From contig NZ_CAKMMF010000011.1 of assembly GCF_927798095.1 (NCBI RefSeq), positions 55,026 to 119,025 on the forward strand: 64,000 bases of DNA, written 5' to 3'. The notes beneath the pieces were generated by a model. The model was not told the DNA's origin. It saw only the letters and a list, made by a program, of their open reading frames with translations, and ran no database searches. The position numbers were made by a program, and so were the translations under genes. Shown in pieces: positions 8,832-18,842 of this stretch. Source of the DNA: Paenibacillus plantiphilus. Lineage in GTDB: Bacteria; Bacillota; Bacilli; Paenibacillales; Paenibacillaceae. How positions within the stretch are numbered: the first letter of the stretch is position 1; the number at the start of each line of letters is the position of its first letter.

Positions 8832-11800
8832 TTAATCCCTTGCGGCGGCCGCTTGCTCTTTGCCTGTCTGTTGGCTTGCAAGTCTGCGGCACCATGTCGG
8901 GAATTGCTGCATAAGCTCTTTGACCTTTTCCTTGCGAATTCTTGATCCGTTGTATTCGTTATTGAGCTGGATCGATTGCTCGCCTATGCCAACATTCAGC
9001 AGCAGATCCACCCGTTCCATCCAAGACGCAGGCAGCGCCGCGGACGGAAGCTTGCGGTATAAAGGAACGATAGAGGCATCCGATATATCCGCAGCAGACT
9101 GGCTTCTGATTGGCATTTCATCAACAGCCGGAAGACTGCTGAGCTGAGCATTCAGCCAGGCTATCAGCTCTGAGAGCCCGCCCGTCGCTGTCAGATCGAC
9201 TGGAAGCACCACAATGCCGTTGCCAGGGCCAAAGCCGTATACCGGCAATTCGAATTTAGGCTGCTTCAGATTCTGAGCCAGCAGCACGACATAAACCGCA
9301 AGCGCCGCTACATCGGAATCAACTCCTTCCGGCTCGGACAGAGCGTTTAGTTGCTCTACAGCAGCCTGTCCCAGCGTCACTCGCAGGAAATCCCCCGCAT
9401 GGGCTTCGCGTGATGAAGGCTGCCAATCCGCTGGAATCGGGATCGGCACAATCTCCGCGATTGAAGATCCACTGCCACGCTGCGTCAAATATTCCGCCAG
9501 CTTGGCTATCGTCGGATATGCGAATAGATCCGTTACACTCAGCGACACCGACAGCTCCTGCTCCAGCACACGATGCATGCGGATAAGCAGCAGCGAATTG
9601 CCGCCAAGCTCGAAGAAGTTGTCATTCACGCCAATCGTCTCGCGCTGCAGCAGCTCCCGCCATAATGCGGCCAGCCTCTCTTCCGTCTCGCTGGCCGGCG
9701 CTTCATAAGCGGTGCCTGTCTCCATCGCCATATCCGGCGATGGCAGCGCCCGCCGATCCGCCTTGCCGCTCGCTGTCAGCGGCATGACCTCCAACTGTAC
9801 GAACGCTGCCGGAATCATGTAGTCCGGCAGCAGCTCCCCGCAGTGGCGGCGAAGCTCGCCTGACGTGCAGGCACGGTCAGCGACCACATAGCCGCATAGC
9901 TGCTTGTCGCCGCTTCCATCCTCACGCACCGTGACGACCGCTTCCGATACCGGCTCGAACGCCAATAGAATTCGCTCGATCTCGCCCAGCTCGATCCGAT
10001 AGCCCCGAACCTTCACCTGATCATCGATCCGGCCCAGGTACTGAATCTCGCCGTTCTCCATCCAGCGCGCCAGATCGCCTGTACGGTACATCACCGTTCC
10101 CGGCACAAACGGATTCGGCACGAATTTCTCCGCCGTCAGATCAGGGCGGTTCGCATAGCCCGATGCCAGTTGCACGCCTGCTATGCACAGCTCTCCAGGC
10201 ACGCCGATTGGCTGCGCCTGACCGCTGCCGCTTACAATATACAGCGCGGTGTTATCGATCGGCCGGCCGATCGGCACGAAGCCAAGCCCGCTGTCCGGCA
10301 CACATTCATACACCGAGACGTCTACCGTCGCCTCTGTCGGGCCGTACAGGTTGATCAGCCGCGCATCCGCAAGACCGCAGCTCCGCGTCAGCGCATAGAA
10401 TCGTTCCACATGCTCCGTATGCAGCGCTTCACCGCTTGCGAACACATGCTTCAGCGTGCCCAGCTTCCCGGCAAGCGCCGCTGCTGGCTCGCCCTGCACC
10501 GTCTCCAGAAACGCGGCGAGCATGGACGGAACGAAGTGCATCGTCGTTACCTTCCGCTGCCCAATCGCCTCCACCAGCTGCGCCGGGTCCTTCTCCGCTC
10601 CCGGCGGCAGGAACGCCACGCTCGCTCCCGCGAGCATCCACCAGAACAGCTCCCATACCGAGACATCGAAGCTGTACGGCGTCTTCTGCAGAATGACATC
10701 CCCCTCTCCTAGCGGGTAGGCGCTCTGCATCCAATGAATCCGGTTGATAACTGATTCATGGCGGATCATGACGCCTTTCGGCCGTCCGGTGGAGCCCGAG
10801 GTGTACAGAATGTACGCCAGGTCATCCGGTGCGTTCACCGAGACAACCGGCTCCACCGCACCTTCGCGCCATGCCGCTGCGTCAAGATCGACCAGCAGAA
10901 TGGCAGCAGGACGATCAAGGTCAACCTTGCGACTGCCCTCTCCAAGCGCCGAAGGATCGCTGCTGCCGTCCGCAGCTGCGCCAACCCCAGCGATGACGCT
11001 TTCCGCTGTTGCCATCCAGTCCCGCTGCACGCAGATGGCGCGAAGGCCGCTGCCTTCGGCCATATACCGCAGCCGATCCTCCGGGAACTCCGGCGGCAGC
11101 GGCACATACGCGCCGCCCGCCTTGATGATCGCCAGAACACCGATCATCAGCTCCGCCGACCGCTGCGCCATCAGGCCGACCGGCTCGCCGCGCTTCACCC
11201 CTTGTCCGCGCAGATGGCTCGCGAGACGGTGGGACCGCTCGTGAAGCTCGCGGTACGTCAGCGTCTCGCTCTCGCAGGACAGCGCGATCCGCTCCGGCGT
11301 CCGTTCCGCTTGCTGGCGGAACATCTCATGCAGCGTCAGCTCGCGCGGGAATTCCGCTGCCGTATCATTGAACAGCTCCACGACCTGTCGACGCTCGCCG
11401 GCATCCATCAGCTCAATCTCCGCCAGCTTCAACGCTGGATCACTCGTGATGGCTTCCAGCAGACGAAGCCAGTGACTTGCCAACCGCTCCACCGTTTCCC
11501 TGCGGAACAGGGAGGTGCGATATTCGAATTGGCAGCGCAGACCTTGCTCGCCTTCCGCCACTTCCAGCGTAAGGTCAAACTTCGCGGTTGATCTTCGCGG
11601 CTCATGCGGCTCAAAAACAACGTCGCCGCATGCTACCTTCGGCATGCCGGTATTTTGCAGAACGAACATGACATCGAACAATGGATTGCGGCTCACATCC
11701 CGTCGAACAGCCAGCTTGTCTACCAGCTCCTCGAACGGGTAGCGGTCATTTTCCAATGCGCCAAGCACGCGCTCTTTGACAACCTCAAGCAGTTCCAGAT

Positions 11801-14800
11801 AGGATTGATCGGCTCGCGCCTCGCCCCGCAGTACGACCGTATTCACGAACATGCCGATCAGATCGGACAATTCAACATGCGGCCTGCCTGCAACAGGCGA
11901 TCCGATCCAAATGTCCTCCTGTCCGGTGTATCGATGCAGCAATGCGGTAAAAGCAGCCAGCAGCGTCATATAAAGCGTCGTGCCCGTGCTGGCCCCGAGT
12001 GCCGACAGCCGCTGCGCCAGCTCACTGTCAAGCGCAATGGATACGCTGTCTCCCGCATAATCCTGCCTTGGCGGCCTCGGATAATCGAACGGCAGATTCA
12101 TAACTGGAATCTCGCCGCTAAGCGCATCCAGCCAGTACTGCTGCTGCTTCCCGGCTTCTTCCGACTGCAGCCAATTCTGCTGCCAGTGGGCATAATCCTT
12201 GTACTGAATCGGCAGCTCGGGCAGCTGTCCGCTTTCGTACGCTTCAACGAACTGCTTCGCAAGCACGACCGAGGATACGCCATCCGAGATCAGATGATGC
12301 ATATCCAGCAGCAGCACATGCCCTTCCTGATTGAATCGAATGAGCTTCACCCGCAGAAGAGGGGCCTCATCCAGAGCGAACGGACGGATGAAGGCGGACA
12401 ACAGCGAATCAAGATCGCTGTGCTCAGACTCCGATTCCTCCCAAACAATTGGAGCTGCCTTCGCCACAGACTGCATAGGACGTCCGTCCACCCATACGAA
12501 GGAAGTCCGCAAAGTTTCATGACGCTCCACAAGCGCGTGCACCGCCGACCTTAACCGATCCTTGTTCAGCTGACCGTGAATGTACAGGACAGAGGGCAGA
12601 TGATAGCTCGTATTGTCCGCATCCATCGACTGCAGAACGAACAAGCGATTCTGTGGCGATGATAGCGGATAATACGGCTGCGGCTCCAGCTTCGGAATTC
12701 CGCCCCATTCATACTGCTCGCCGCCAGCCAGCTTCTCATCGATCAGTTGTGCCAGCTCGCGAACCGTTGTCCTGTTGAACAGCTCCCGCAACGGCAGGCT
12801 GCACTGAAATTCCCTGTGAATTTCAGCCGTTAGCGTCGCTGCCTTCAATGAGTGACCGCCAAGCTCGAAAAAGTTGTCGTTCACGCCAATCGTCTCGCGC
12901 TGCAGCAGCTCCCGCCACAACGCAACCAACTTCTCCTCCGTCTCGCTCGCCGGCGCTTCATAAGCGGTGCCCGTTGCCATCGCCATATCCGGCGATGGCA
13001 GCGCCCGCCGATCCGCCTTCCCGCTCGCTGTCAGCGGCATGGCCTCCAACTGGACGAACGCTGCCGGAATCATGTAATCCGGCAGCAGCTCCCCGCAGTG
13101 GCGGCGAAGCTCGCCTGACGTGCAGGCACGGTCAGCGACTACATAGCCGCATAGCTGCTTGTCGCCGCTTCCGTCCTCGCGCACCGTGACGACCGCTTCC
13201 GATACCGGCTCGAATGCCAGTAGGATTCGCTCGATCTCGCCCAGCTCGATCCGATAGCCCCGAACCTTCACCTGATCATCGATCCGGCCCAGGTACTGAA
13301 TCTCGCCGTTCTCCATCCAGCGCGCCAGATCGCCCGTTCGGTACATCACCGTTCCCGGCGCAAACGGATTCGGCACGAATTTCTCCGCCGTCAGATCAGG
13401 CCGGTTCGCATAGCCCGATGCCAGCTGCACCCCTGCTATGCACAGCTCTCCAGGCACGCCGATTGGCTGCGCCTGACCGCTGCCGCTTACAATATACAGC
13501 GCGGTGTTATCGATCGGCCGACCGATCGGCACGAAGCCAAGCCCGCTGTCCGGCACGCATTCATACACCGAGACGTCTACCGTCGCCTCTGTCGGGCCGT
13601 ACAGGTTGATCAGCCGCGCATCCGCAAGACCGCAGCTCCGCGTCAGCGCATAGAACCGTTCCACATGCTCCGTATGCAGCGCTTCGCCGCTTGCGAACAC
13701 ATGCTTCAGCGTGGCCAGCTTCCCGGCAAGCGCCGCTGCTGGCTCGCCCTGCACCGTCTCCAGAAACGCGGCGAGCATCGACGGAACGAAGTGCATCGTC
13801 GTTACCTTCCGCTGCCCGATCGCCTCCACCAGCTGCGCCGGGTCCTTCTCCGCTCCCGGCGGCAGGAACGCCACGCTCGCTCCCGCGAGCATCCACCAGA
13901 ACAGCTCCCATACCGAGACATCGAAGCTGTACGGCGTCTTCTGCAGAATGACATCCCCCTCTCCTAGCGGGTAGGCACTCTGCATCCAATGAATCCGGTT
14001 GATGACCGATTCATGGCGAATCATGACGCCTTTTGGCCTTCCTGTGGAGCCCGAGGTGTACAGAATGTACGCCAGATCATCCGGCGCATTCACCGAATCG
14101 ACCGGCTCCACCGCACCTTCGCGCCATGTCGCCGCGTCAAGATCGACCAGCAGAATGGCAGGACGATCACTATCGGCCTTGCGAATGCCTGCGCCAAGCG
14201 CCGAAGGATCGCTGCTGCCGTCCACAGCAGAGTTGCCTTCAAGCGAAGCTGCCCCATCCTGCAGATGCGCGGAACCGCCATCTTGCGCTTCGCCAGCTTC
14301 AGCTGCGCCAACCCCGGCAACGACATGCTCCGCTGTCGCCATCCAGTCCCGCTGCACGCAGATGGCGCGAAGGCCGCTGCCTTCGGCCATATACCGCAGC
14401 CGGTCCTCCGGGAACTCCGGCGGCAGCGGCACATACGCGCCGCCCGCCTTGATGATCGCCAGAACACCGATCATCAGCTCCGCCGACCGCTGCGCCATCA
14501 GGCCGACCGGCTCGCCGCGTTTCACCCCTTGTCCGCGCAGATGGCTCGCGAGACGATCAGACCGCTCGTGAAGCTCGCGGTACGTCAGCGTCTCGCTCTC
14601 GTAGGACAGCGCGATCCGCTCCGGCGTCCGTTCCGCCTGCTGACGGAACATCTCATGCAGCGTCAGCTCGCGAGGGAACTCCGCTGCTGTGTCATTGAAC
14701 AGCTCCACGACCTGCCGCCGCTCGTCGGCATCCATCAACTCAATCTCCGCCAGCTTCTGCTCCTGCGACTTAACAATCGCTTCTGCCAAGCGCGCGAGAT

Positions 14801-17800
14801 GACGAGACATTCGCTCGACCATCTCCAGACTTAACAGCGCTTCGTTATATTCCAGAATACAGGTCAAGCTGCCAGACTGCTCCGGGAATACATCCAGCTT
14901 CAAGTCCAGCTTGGCCGATCCCGTAGCAACGGTCTGCTGCTTGAATCGGCAGCCCTCCGCATCGAACCCGACATTAGCGGCCTCTGCCTGATTGTGAAGG
15001 ACAAGCATCGTATCGAATAGCGGATTGCGCGACCGGTCCGGCTTGCTTCCAGACAGCTCCACTAATTTCTCATAGGGAATGTCAATATGATCAAAAGCAT
15101 CCAGCACCGCGTCCCTGGTCCGGCTCCATACCTCGTGAAACGTTTCATCACCGCCGGCATGGATCCTTATCGGCACATAATTGTTGAACATTCCGACCAT
15201 GCCCGCCGTATCGGGATGTGTCCTGCCCGCCAGCAGCATTCCGATCGACAACGCCGATTGCGAGCTGTAGCGGTACAATAGCGTGGAAAACAAAGTCAGC
15301 AGCAGCGAGGACAGTGTTGCCTTCTCCTGCTGAACCAGCTTCTGGAGCGCTTCGACAGTCGCTGCCGGCAGCTCCATCGTCACCGTTCCCCCGCGATAGC
15401 TGCGCCGCTCCGGTCTTGCAGCAAGCCCCGGCCAGTTCAACCCATCCAAAGGCTCTGACAATGTCTTCCGCCAATAGGCTTCACTGGCTTCCGAATGTCC
15501 AGCATCTGCCCCTTCGCTCTCCCATACCGCGAAATCCTTATACTGATTCTCAAGCGGCGACAGCGCTTCACCCTTCAGCAGGCTTGCAAATTCCTGCATC
15601 AGCACATTCATCCCGATGCCGTCTGAAGCGATATGATGCACATTGAGCAGCAATAGATGCTGGCTCTCTCCATCGGTATAGATCGCGCTTCTCAGCATCG
15701 GCGCCTTGCTCAAATCGAAGGGAGCGAGCAGCTCTGCAAGCCCTTCAGCCCCGATCAGCCCCTCAAGCTCTCCCTTCGCGGTCTCGAAATCGCCAGCTGT
15801 CCGATCAATCACCGCCATAGGCAGCGTAATATCGGCCGCCGGATGAACCCGCTGAACGACATCGCCCTCTATCCAGTGATAGGAGGTGCGAAGCGTTTCA
15901 TGACGATCAACCAGCGCTTCAAGCGCCCCCGCGATCCTCTCCGGCTTCAAGGCGCCAGCAATGGACAATGCCAGCGGAATTTGATAGGCCGGGCCGATTC
16001 CGTCCGCCTGCTCCATCAAGTACATTCTTTTCTGCGCAACCGATACCGGATACTGGTCATTCCCGCCCCGCTCCGCCTTCGGCAATGCTCTCCATGCTTG
16101 AGATGCCCCGGCTCCTTCCTCCCGAATACGGTCCCACAGCAATACAGGAGTCGGATGGTCGAACAGGTCTCTGAGGGTAAGCTCAATGCCCCATTTTCTC
16201 TGAATAGAGCCAAGCACGTAAGCTCCCTTTAACGAATTCCCTCCCAATTCCATAAAATGATCGTCATTCCGTATCCCCTTGCTTCCTAATGCCTCTTGCC
16301 AAATGGCTTTAACTGCGATCAGATCCGGGTGGTCATTCCCAGACTCGGCGGCATTGGCCTCTACCGGCTCTGCGGCTCCGCTTGCCAGCCTTAGCTGCTC
16401 CATCTCCTCCAGCACGGAATCCCATTCCCGCTCCGCTAATCGCTCCACAAGCTTGAACCGCTGGGTCTTACCGCTCGTCGTACGAGGAATGGTGCGAATT
16501 GGAATAACATAACGGATGTCATAGCCGGTTTCCCGATTCAGCTGCCGGATCAGCCGATCCGCCAACGGGACGAAACGGTCCAATTTCCCCTTATGCTGCA
16601 CGAACAGGACAATCTCCTCTTCCGCCGAGCCCTTCACTCTTGCGCCGCATACCGCTGTTTTGCCGTAGCCGACGCCCTCCATCGCCTCTGCCCGTTTCTC
16701 CAAATCATGCGGATAAATATTTTGCCCTCGAACAAAAATAATCTCTTTATGCCGGCCCGTTATAACAAGCCTGCCTTCCCGGAAGAAGCCGATATCCCCG
16801 GTGCGCAGCCAGCCGTCGCTTGTCAGCGCCGCTTCCGTCGCCGACGGATTGTTGTAATAGCCCTGCGTTACATTGGCTCCGCGAATCTGGATGTTTCCAA
16901 CAGCCCCTTGGGGAGCTGGCGTATCGTCCATTCCGCATATCCGCACTTCGCAATCCATGACGGGATAACCGACATCAACGAATGTGATTGCTCTCTCATC
17001 ATCCGCTTCCGCAAAGTCAACGCTTTGGCCGATACATAACGTTTCCCGCTCGATGTGTACCGCCAGAAGACGCTCCTCCACCGGAGGGAAAGTTACTGCC
17101 AGCGAAGCTTCCGCCATGCCATAAACCGGGAACATTGCAGCCGGGTTCAACCCATGCTCCGACAATTCGTCAACGAACTTGTCCGCCCATTCCGCAGAAA
17201 TCGGCTCCGCCCCGTTGAAAATCAGCTTCACGCACGATAAATCCCAGCTCGCCGCTTGCTCCTTCTTGTACCAGCCAAGAAAATGCTTGTACCCGAAATT
17301 CGGGGAGGCAATTGACGATATCCGGTGTTCATTTACCTTTTCCAGCCAGAACATCGGATTCAGCATGAACTGTGCGGGCTGCATCAAATATTGGTTCATA
17401 TTCGCATAAATCGGGGACAGGTGAAATCCGATTAGTCCCATATCATGTGTCAGCGGCATCCAGCTGAGAGACGAATCTCCATCCGCCGATTGGGAGCAGG
17501 AGACAATCGCATTCATGTTGGCAATGAGATTGCCATGTGTTAGAATAACGCCCTTCGGCTCTCCTGTAGAGCCGGAAGAGAATTGCAGAAAAGCGATATC
17601 ATCCGGCATCGGACGATAGGGCAGCCCATCAGCAGGGAATTTCGTCTGATCGCCTTCCAGCTCAGCAAATTGTATCCTTGTCCCCCGCGCAGGCGAAGGT
17701 CCTGATGCAGAGTCATCCGCATTGCCAGCACCCTTTGCTTCCTCTGCCTCATCATCCGCCCCAGCCATATCCGTCAGCAGTGTCGGAGCATTCAGCATCC

Positions 17801-18113
17801 TCCACACATTGCGCAGCTTCTCCCTGTTCTCTTCACTGCCGCCGGCTGTCACAGGAACAGGTATGAATCCGCCGAGAATGCAGGACCAGAAAGCGATGAC
17901 GAAAGCTCTTAAATCCTCGATCTGCAATACGATCTCGTCACGGGGACGTATTCCTCTTGCCCGCAAACCCGCCGCCATCGCCAAGCTTTGCTCATACAGC
18001 TCGCGGTAAGACAGCGCGGTCTCCGATTTCTTATGAATAAATGTAATACCCTTCCCACTCTCGGCTCTCTTCTCCAGCAGATCCGTCAAATGGACAAATG
18101 GTTTCATCGCCAT
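8832..18113 (-). CDS. Lipopeptide-initiating NRPS: FAAL-ACP-C-A(Ser)-PCP-C-A(Ser)-PCP-half C
   Basis: 3093 residues. The start at 18113 (or the second ATG two codons on) follows GAGGAGG. An N-terminal fatty-acyl-AMP ligase (about 1-580; FSSGSTGEPKG, WMPLTHDMGLIG, ending in TTSGKTQRFKL) would load a fatty acid onto the first carrier (Ser about 625). Then come a condensation domain (HHIASDG, about 826), adenylation domain 1, carrier (about 1748), condensation domain (HHLISDG, about 1941), adenylation domain 2, carrier (about 2836), and about 200 residues resembling the C-terminal lobe of a condensation domain without HHxxxDG. Both adenylation pockets read D-V-W-H-F-S-L-V-D, identical to EntF, so both should activate serine. 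The two modules are nearly identical, which indicates recent duplication. Its ribosome site overlaps the stop of the thioesterase gene 12 nt upstream. The expected early intermediate is acyl-Ser-Ser. Confidence 0.93.
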   Translation of the reverse strand: MAMKPFVHLTDLLEKRAESGKGITFIHKKSETALSYRELYEQSLAMAAGLRARGIRPRDEIVLQIEDLRAFVIAFWSCILGGFIPVPVTAGGSEENREKLRNVWRMLNAPTLLTDMAGADDEAEEAKGAGNADDSASGPSPARGTRIQFAELEGDQTKFPADGLPYRPMPDDIAFLQFSSGSTGEPKGVILTHGNLIANMNAIVSCSQSADGDSSLSWMPLTHDMGLIGFHLSPIYANMNQYLMQPAQFMLNPMFWLEKVNEHRISSIASPNFGYKHFLGWYKKEQAASWDLSCVKLIFNGAEPISAEWADKFVDELSEHGLNPAAMFPVYGMAEASLAVTFPPVEERLLAVHIERETLCIGQSVDFAEADDERAITFVDVGYPVMDCEVRICGMDDTPAPQGAVGNIQIRGANVTQGYYNNPSATEAALTSDGWLRTGDIGFFREGRLVITGRHKEIIFVRGQNIYPHDLEKRAEAMEGVGYGKTAVCGARVKGSAEEEIVLFVQHKGKLDRFVPLADRLIRQLNRETGYDIRYVIPIRTIPRTTSGKTQRFKLVERLAEREWDSVLEEMEQLRLASGAAEPVEANAAESGNDHPDLIAVKAIWQEALGSKGIRNDDHFMELGGNSLKGAYVLGSIQRKWGIELTLRDLFDHPTPVLLWDRIREEGAGASQAWRALPKAERGGNDQYPVSVAQKRMYLMEQADGIGPAYQIPLALSIAGALKPERIAGALEALVDRHETLRTSYHWIEGDVVQRVHPAADITLPMAVIDRTAGDFETAKGELEGLIGAEGLAELLAPFDLSKAPMLRSAIYTDGESQHLLLLNVHHIASDGIGMNVLMQEFASLLKGEALSPLENQYKDFAVWESEGADAGHSEASEAYWRKTLSEPLDGLNWPGLAARPERRSYRGGTVTMELPAATVEALQKLVQQEKATLSSLLLTLFSTLLYRYSSQSALSIGMLLAGRTHPDTAGMVGMFNNYVPIRIHAGGDETFHEVWSRTRDAVLDAFDHIDIPYEKLVELSGSKPDRSRNPLFDTMLVLHNQAEAANVGFDAEGCRFKQQTVATGSAKLDLKLDVFPEQSGSLTCILEYNEALLSLEMVERMSRHLARLAEAIVKSQEQKLAEIELMDADERRQVVELFNDTAAEFPRELTLHEMFRQQAERTPERIALSYESETLTYRELHERSDRLASHLRGQGVKRGEPVGLMAQRSAELMIGVLAIIKAGGAYVPLPPEFPEDRLRYMAEGSGLRAICVQRDWMATAEHVVAGVGAAEAGEAQDGGSAHLQDGAASLEGNSAVDGSSDPSALGAGIRKADSDRPAILLVDLDAATWREGAVEPVDSVNAPDDLAYILYTSGSTGRPKGVMIRHESVINRIHWMQSAYPLGEGDVILQKTPYSFDVSVWELFWWMLAGASVAFLPPGAEKDPAQLVEAIGQRKVTTMHFVPSMLAAFLETVQGEPAAALAGKLATLKHVFASGEALHTEHVERFYALTRSCGLADARLINLYGPTEATVDVSVYECVPDSGLGFVPIGRPIDNTALYIVSGSGQAQPIGVPGELCIAGVQLASGYANRPDLTAEKFVPNPFAPGTVMYRTGDLARWMENGEIQYLGRIDDQVKVRGYRIELGEIERILLAFEPVSEAVVTVREDGSGDKQLCGYVVADRACTSGELRRHCGELLPDYMIPAAFVQLEAMPLTASGKADRRALPSPDMAMATGTAYEAPASETEEKLVALWRELLQRETIGVNDNFFELGGHSLKAATLTAEIHREFQCSLPLRELFNRTTVRELAQLIDEKLAGGEQYEWGGIPKLEPQPYYPLSSPQNRLFVLQSMDADNTSYHLPSVLYIHGQLNKDRLRSAVHALVERHETLRTSFVWVDGRPMQSVAKAAPIVWEESESEHSDLDSLLSAFIRPFALDEAPLLRVKLIRFNQEGHVLLLDMHHLISDGVSSVVLAKQFVEAYESGQLPELPIQYKDYAHWQQNWLQSEEAGKQQQYWLDALSGEIPVMNLPFDYPRPPRQDYAGDSVSIALDSELAQRLSALGASTGTTLYMTLLAAFTALLHRYTGQEDIWIGSPVAGRPHVELSDLIGMFVNTVVLRGEARADQSYLELLEVVKERVLGALENDRYPFEELVDKLAVRRDVSRNPLFDVMFVLQNTGMPKVACGDVVFEPHEPRRSTAKFDLTLEVAEGEQGLRCQFEYRTSLFRRETVERLASHWLRLLEAITSDPALKLAEIELMDAGERRQVVELFNDTAAEFPRELTLHEMFRQQAERTPERIALSCESETLTYRELHERSHRLASHLRGQGVKRGEPVGLMAQRSAELMIGVLAIIKAGGAYVPLPPEFPEDRLRYMAEGSGLRAICVQRDWMATAESVIAGVGAAADGSSDPSALGEGSRKVDLDRPAAILLVDLDAAAWREGAVEPVVSVNAPDDLAYILYTSGSTGRPKGVMIRHESVINRIHWMQSAYPLGEGDVILQKTPYSFDVSVWELFWWMLAGASVAFLPPGAEKDPAQLVEAIGQRKVTTMHFVPSMLAAFLETVQGEPAAALAGKLGTLKHVFASGEALHTEHVERFYALTRSCGLADARLINLYGPTEATVDVSVYECVPDSGLGFVPIGRPIDNTALYIVSGSGQAQPIGVPGELCIAGVQLASGYANRPDLTAEKFVPNPFVPGTVMYRTGDLARWMENGEIQYLGRIDDQVKVRGYRIELGEIERILLAFEPVSEAVVTVREDGSGDKQLCGYVVADRACTSGELRRHCGELLPDYMIPAAFVQLEVMPLTASGKADRRALPSPDMAMETGTAYEAPASETEERLAALWRELLQRETIGVNDNFFELGGNSLLLIRMHRVLEQELSVSLSVTDLFAYPTIAKLAEYLTQRGSGSSIAEIVPIPIPADWQPSSREAHAGDFLRVTLGQAAVEQLNALSEPEGVDSDVAALAVYVVLLAQNLKQPKFELPVYGFGPGNGIVVLPVDLTATGGLSELIAWLNAQLSSLPAVDEMPIRSQSAADISDASIVPLYRKLPSAALPASWMERVDLLLNVGIGEQSIQLNNEYNGSRIRKEKVKELMQQFPTWCRRLASQQTGKEQAAAARD
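9700..11400 (-). repeat. Near-identical adenylation/carrier repeat, copy 2
   Basis: This stretch encodes the second serine adenylation domain and the start of its carrier. It is almost identical in DNA and protein to 12960-14710. The main difference is a shorter loop before the A3 motif, lacking about 25 residues present in the other copy. Approximate bounds. Confidence 0.85.
12960..14710 (-). repeat. Near-identical adenylation/carrier repeat, copy 1
   Basis: Direct repeat partner of 9700-11400, about 3.25 kb away on the same strand. It carries an extra Gly/Ala/Asp-rich loop (around 14200-14330). Both copies retain every adenylation core motif. Approximate bounds. Confidence 0.85.
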
Positions 18114-18125
18114 CCTGCCTCCTCA

Positions 18126-18842
18126 TTAAGCGAACAAAGACTCAATCGACTTGCTTATCGTCAACCTGCTCTGGAGAAAATCCATCAGCAGCTCAGCGTT
18201 CTCTTGCAGGTAGAAATGTCCACCCTCCATACGCACAATCAGGCACTCTGCCGTTGTATGTCTGGTCCATGCCTCTAAATCCGCTTCCGTCCACTTCTCA
18301 TCCACACCCGCAACAATCGTCAGCGGCCAAGGGAGCGGACCCCTGTCCTCGTAGACATAAGTCTCAACCAAACGGAAATCAGCCCGCAGTATCGGCATAA
18401 AAATATCCATCAGCTGCTTGTGCGCGAACAATTCCGCCGAGGTTGCGCCCATATCCAGTATTTCCTGTGCAAACTCATCGTCAGGCAGCTCGTGAATCGG
18501 CGCTTCCTTTCTTAATACTTCCGGTGCAGGGCGCCCCGAGAAGAACAGCGCTTCCGGCGGCTGCAAGCCTTGCTCGCGAATGAGATGGCATACCTCATAC
18601 ATAATCATGCCGCCCATCGAATGTCCGAACAGCCCGTAAGGCGTGCCGTCCATCTGCGCCTTCAGCCTCTCCAGCACATCCTTGGCAGCATCAGCCATTC
18701 CTTCATAGAATGGATCATTTGTCCGAACGCCTCTGCCTGCAAGCTCAAGCGGAATGACTGCTGCATGCGCAGCCAGCCGTTTCTTCCACTTCTCGTATAT
18801 GACTGCCGAGGAACCGGCAAACGGCAAACAGAATAGCTTCAT
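18126..18842 (-). CDS. Type II (editing) thioesterase
   Basis: 238 residues of alpha/beta-hydrolase fold: FCLPFAGSS at the N-terminus, nucleophile elbow GHSMGG (about residue 83), a late Asp in AGVDEKW and the catalytic His in MEGGHFYL. Type II thioesterases clear misprimed or stalled carriers of NRPS/PKS lines. Its ATG overlaps the stop of the ABC exporter gene (ATGA), so translation is probably coupled. Length and motifs match the SrfA-D/GrsT family. Confidence 0.93.
   Translation of the reverse strand: MKLFCLPFAGSSAVIYEKWKKRLAAHAAVIPLELAGRGVRTNDPFYEGMADAAKDVLERLKAQMDGTPYGLFGHSMGGMIMYEVCHLIREQGLQPPEALFFSGRPAPEVLRKEAPIHELPDDEFAQEILDMGATSAELFAHKQLMDIFMPILRADFRLVETYVYEDRGPLPWPLTIVAGVDEKWTEADLEAWTRHTTAECLIVRMEGGHFYLQENAELLMDFLQSRLTISKSIESLFA

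Noticed and set aside
10170..14834. Long plus-strand frames opposite the serine modules
   Set aside because: They are shadows of a high-GC NRPS gene with intact domains on the minus strand, and they repeat only because the modules repeat.
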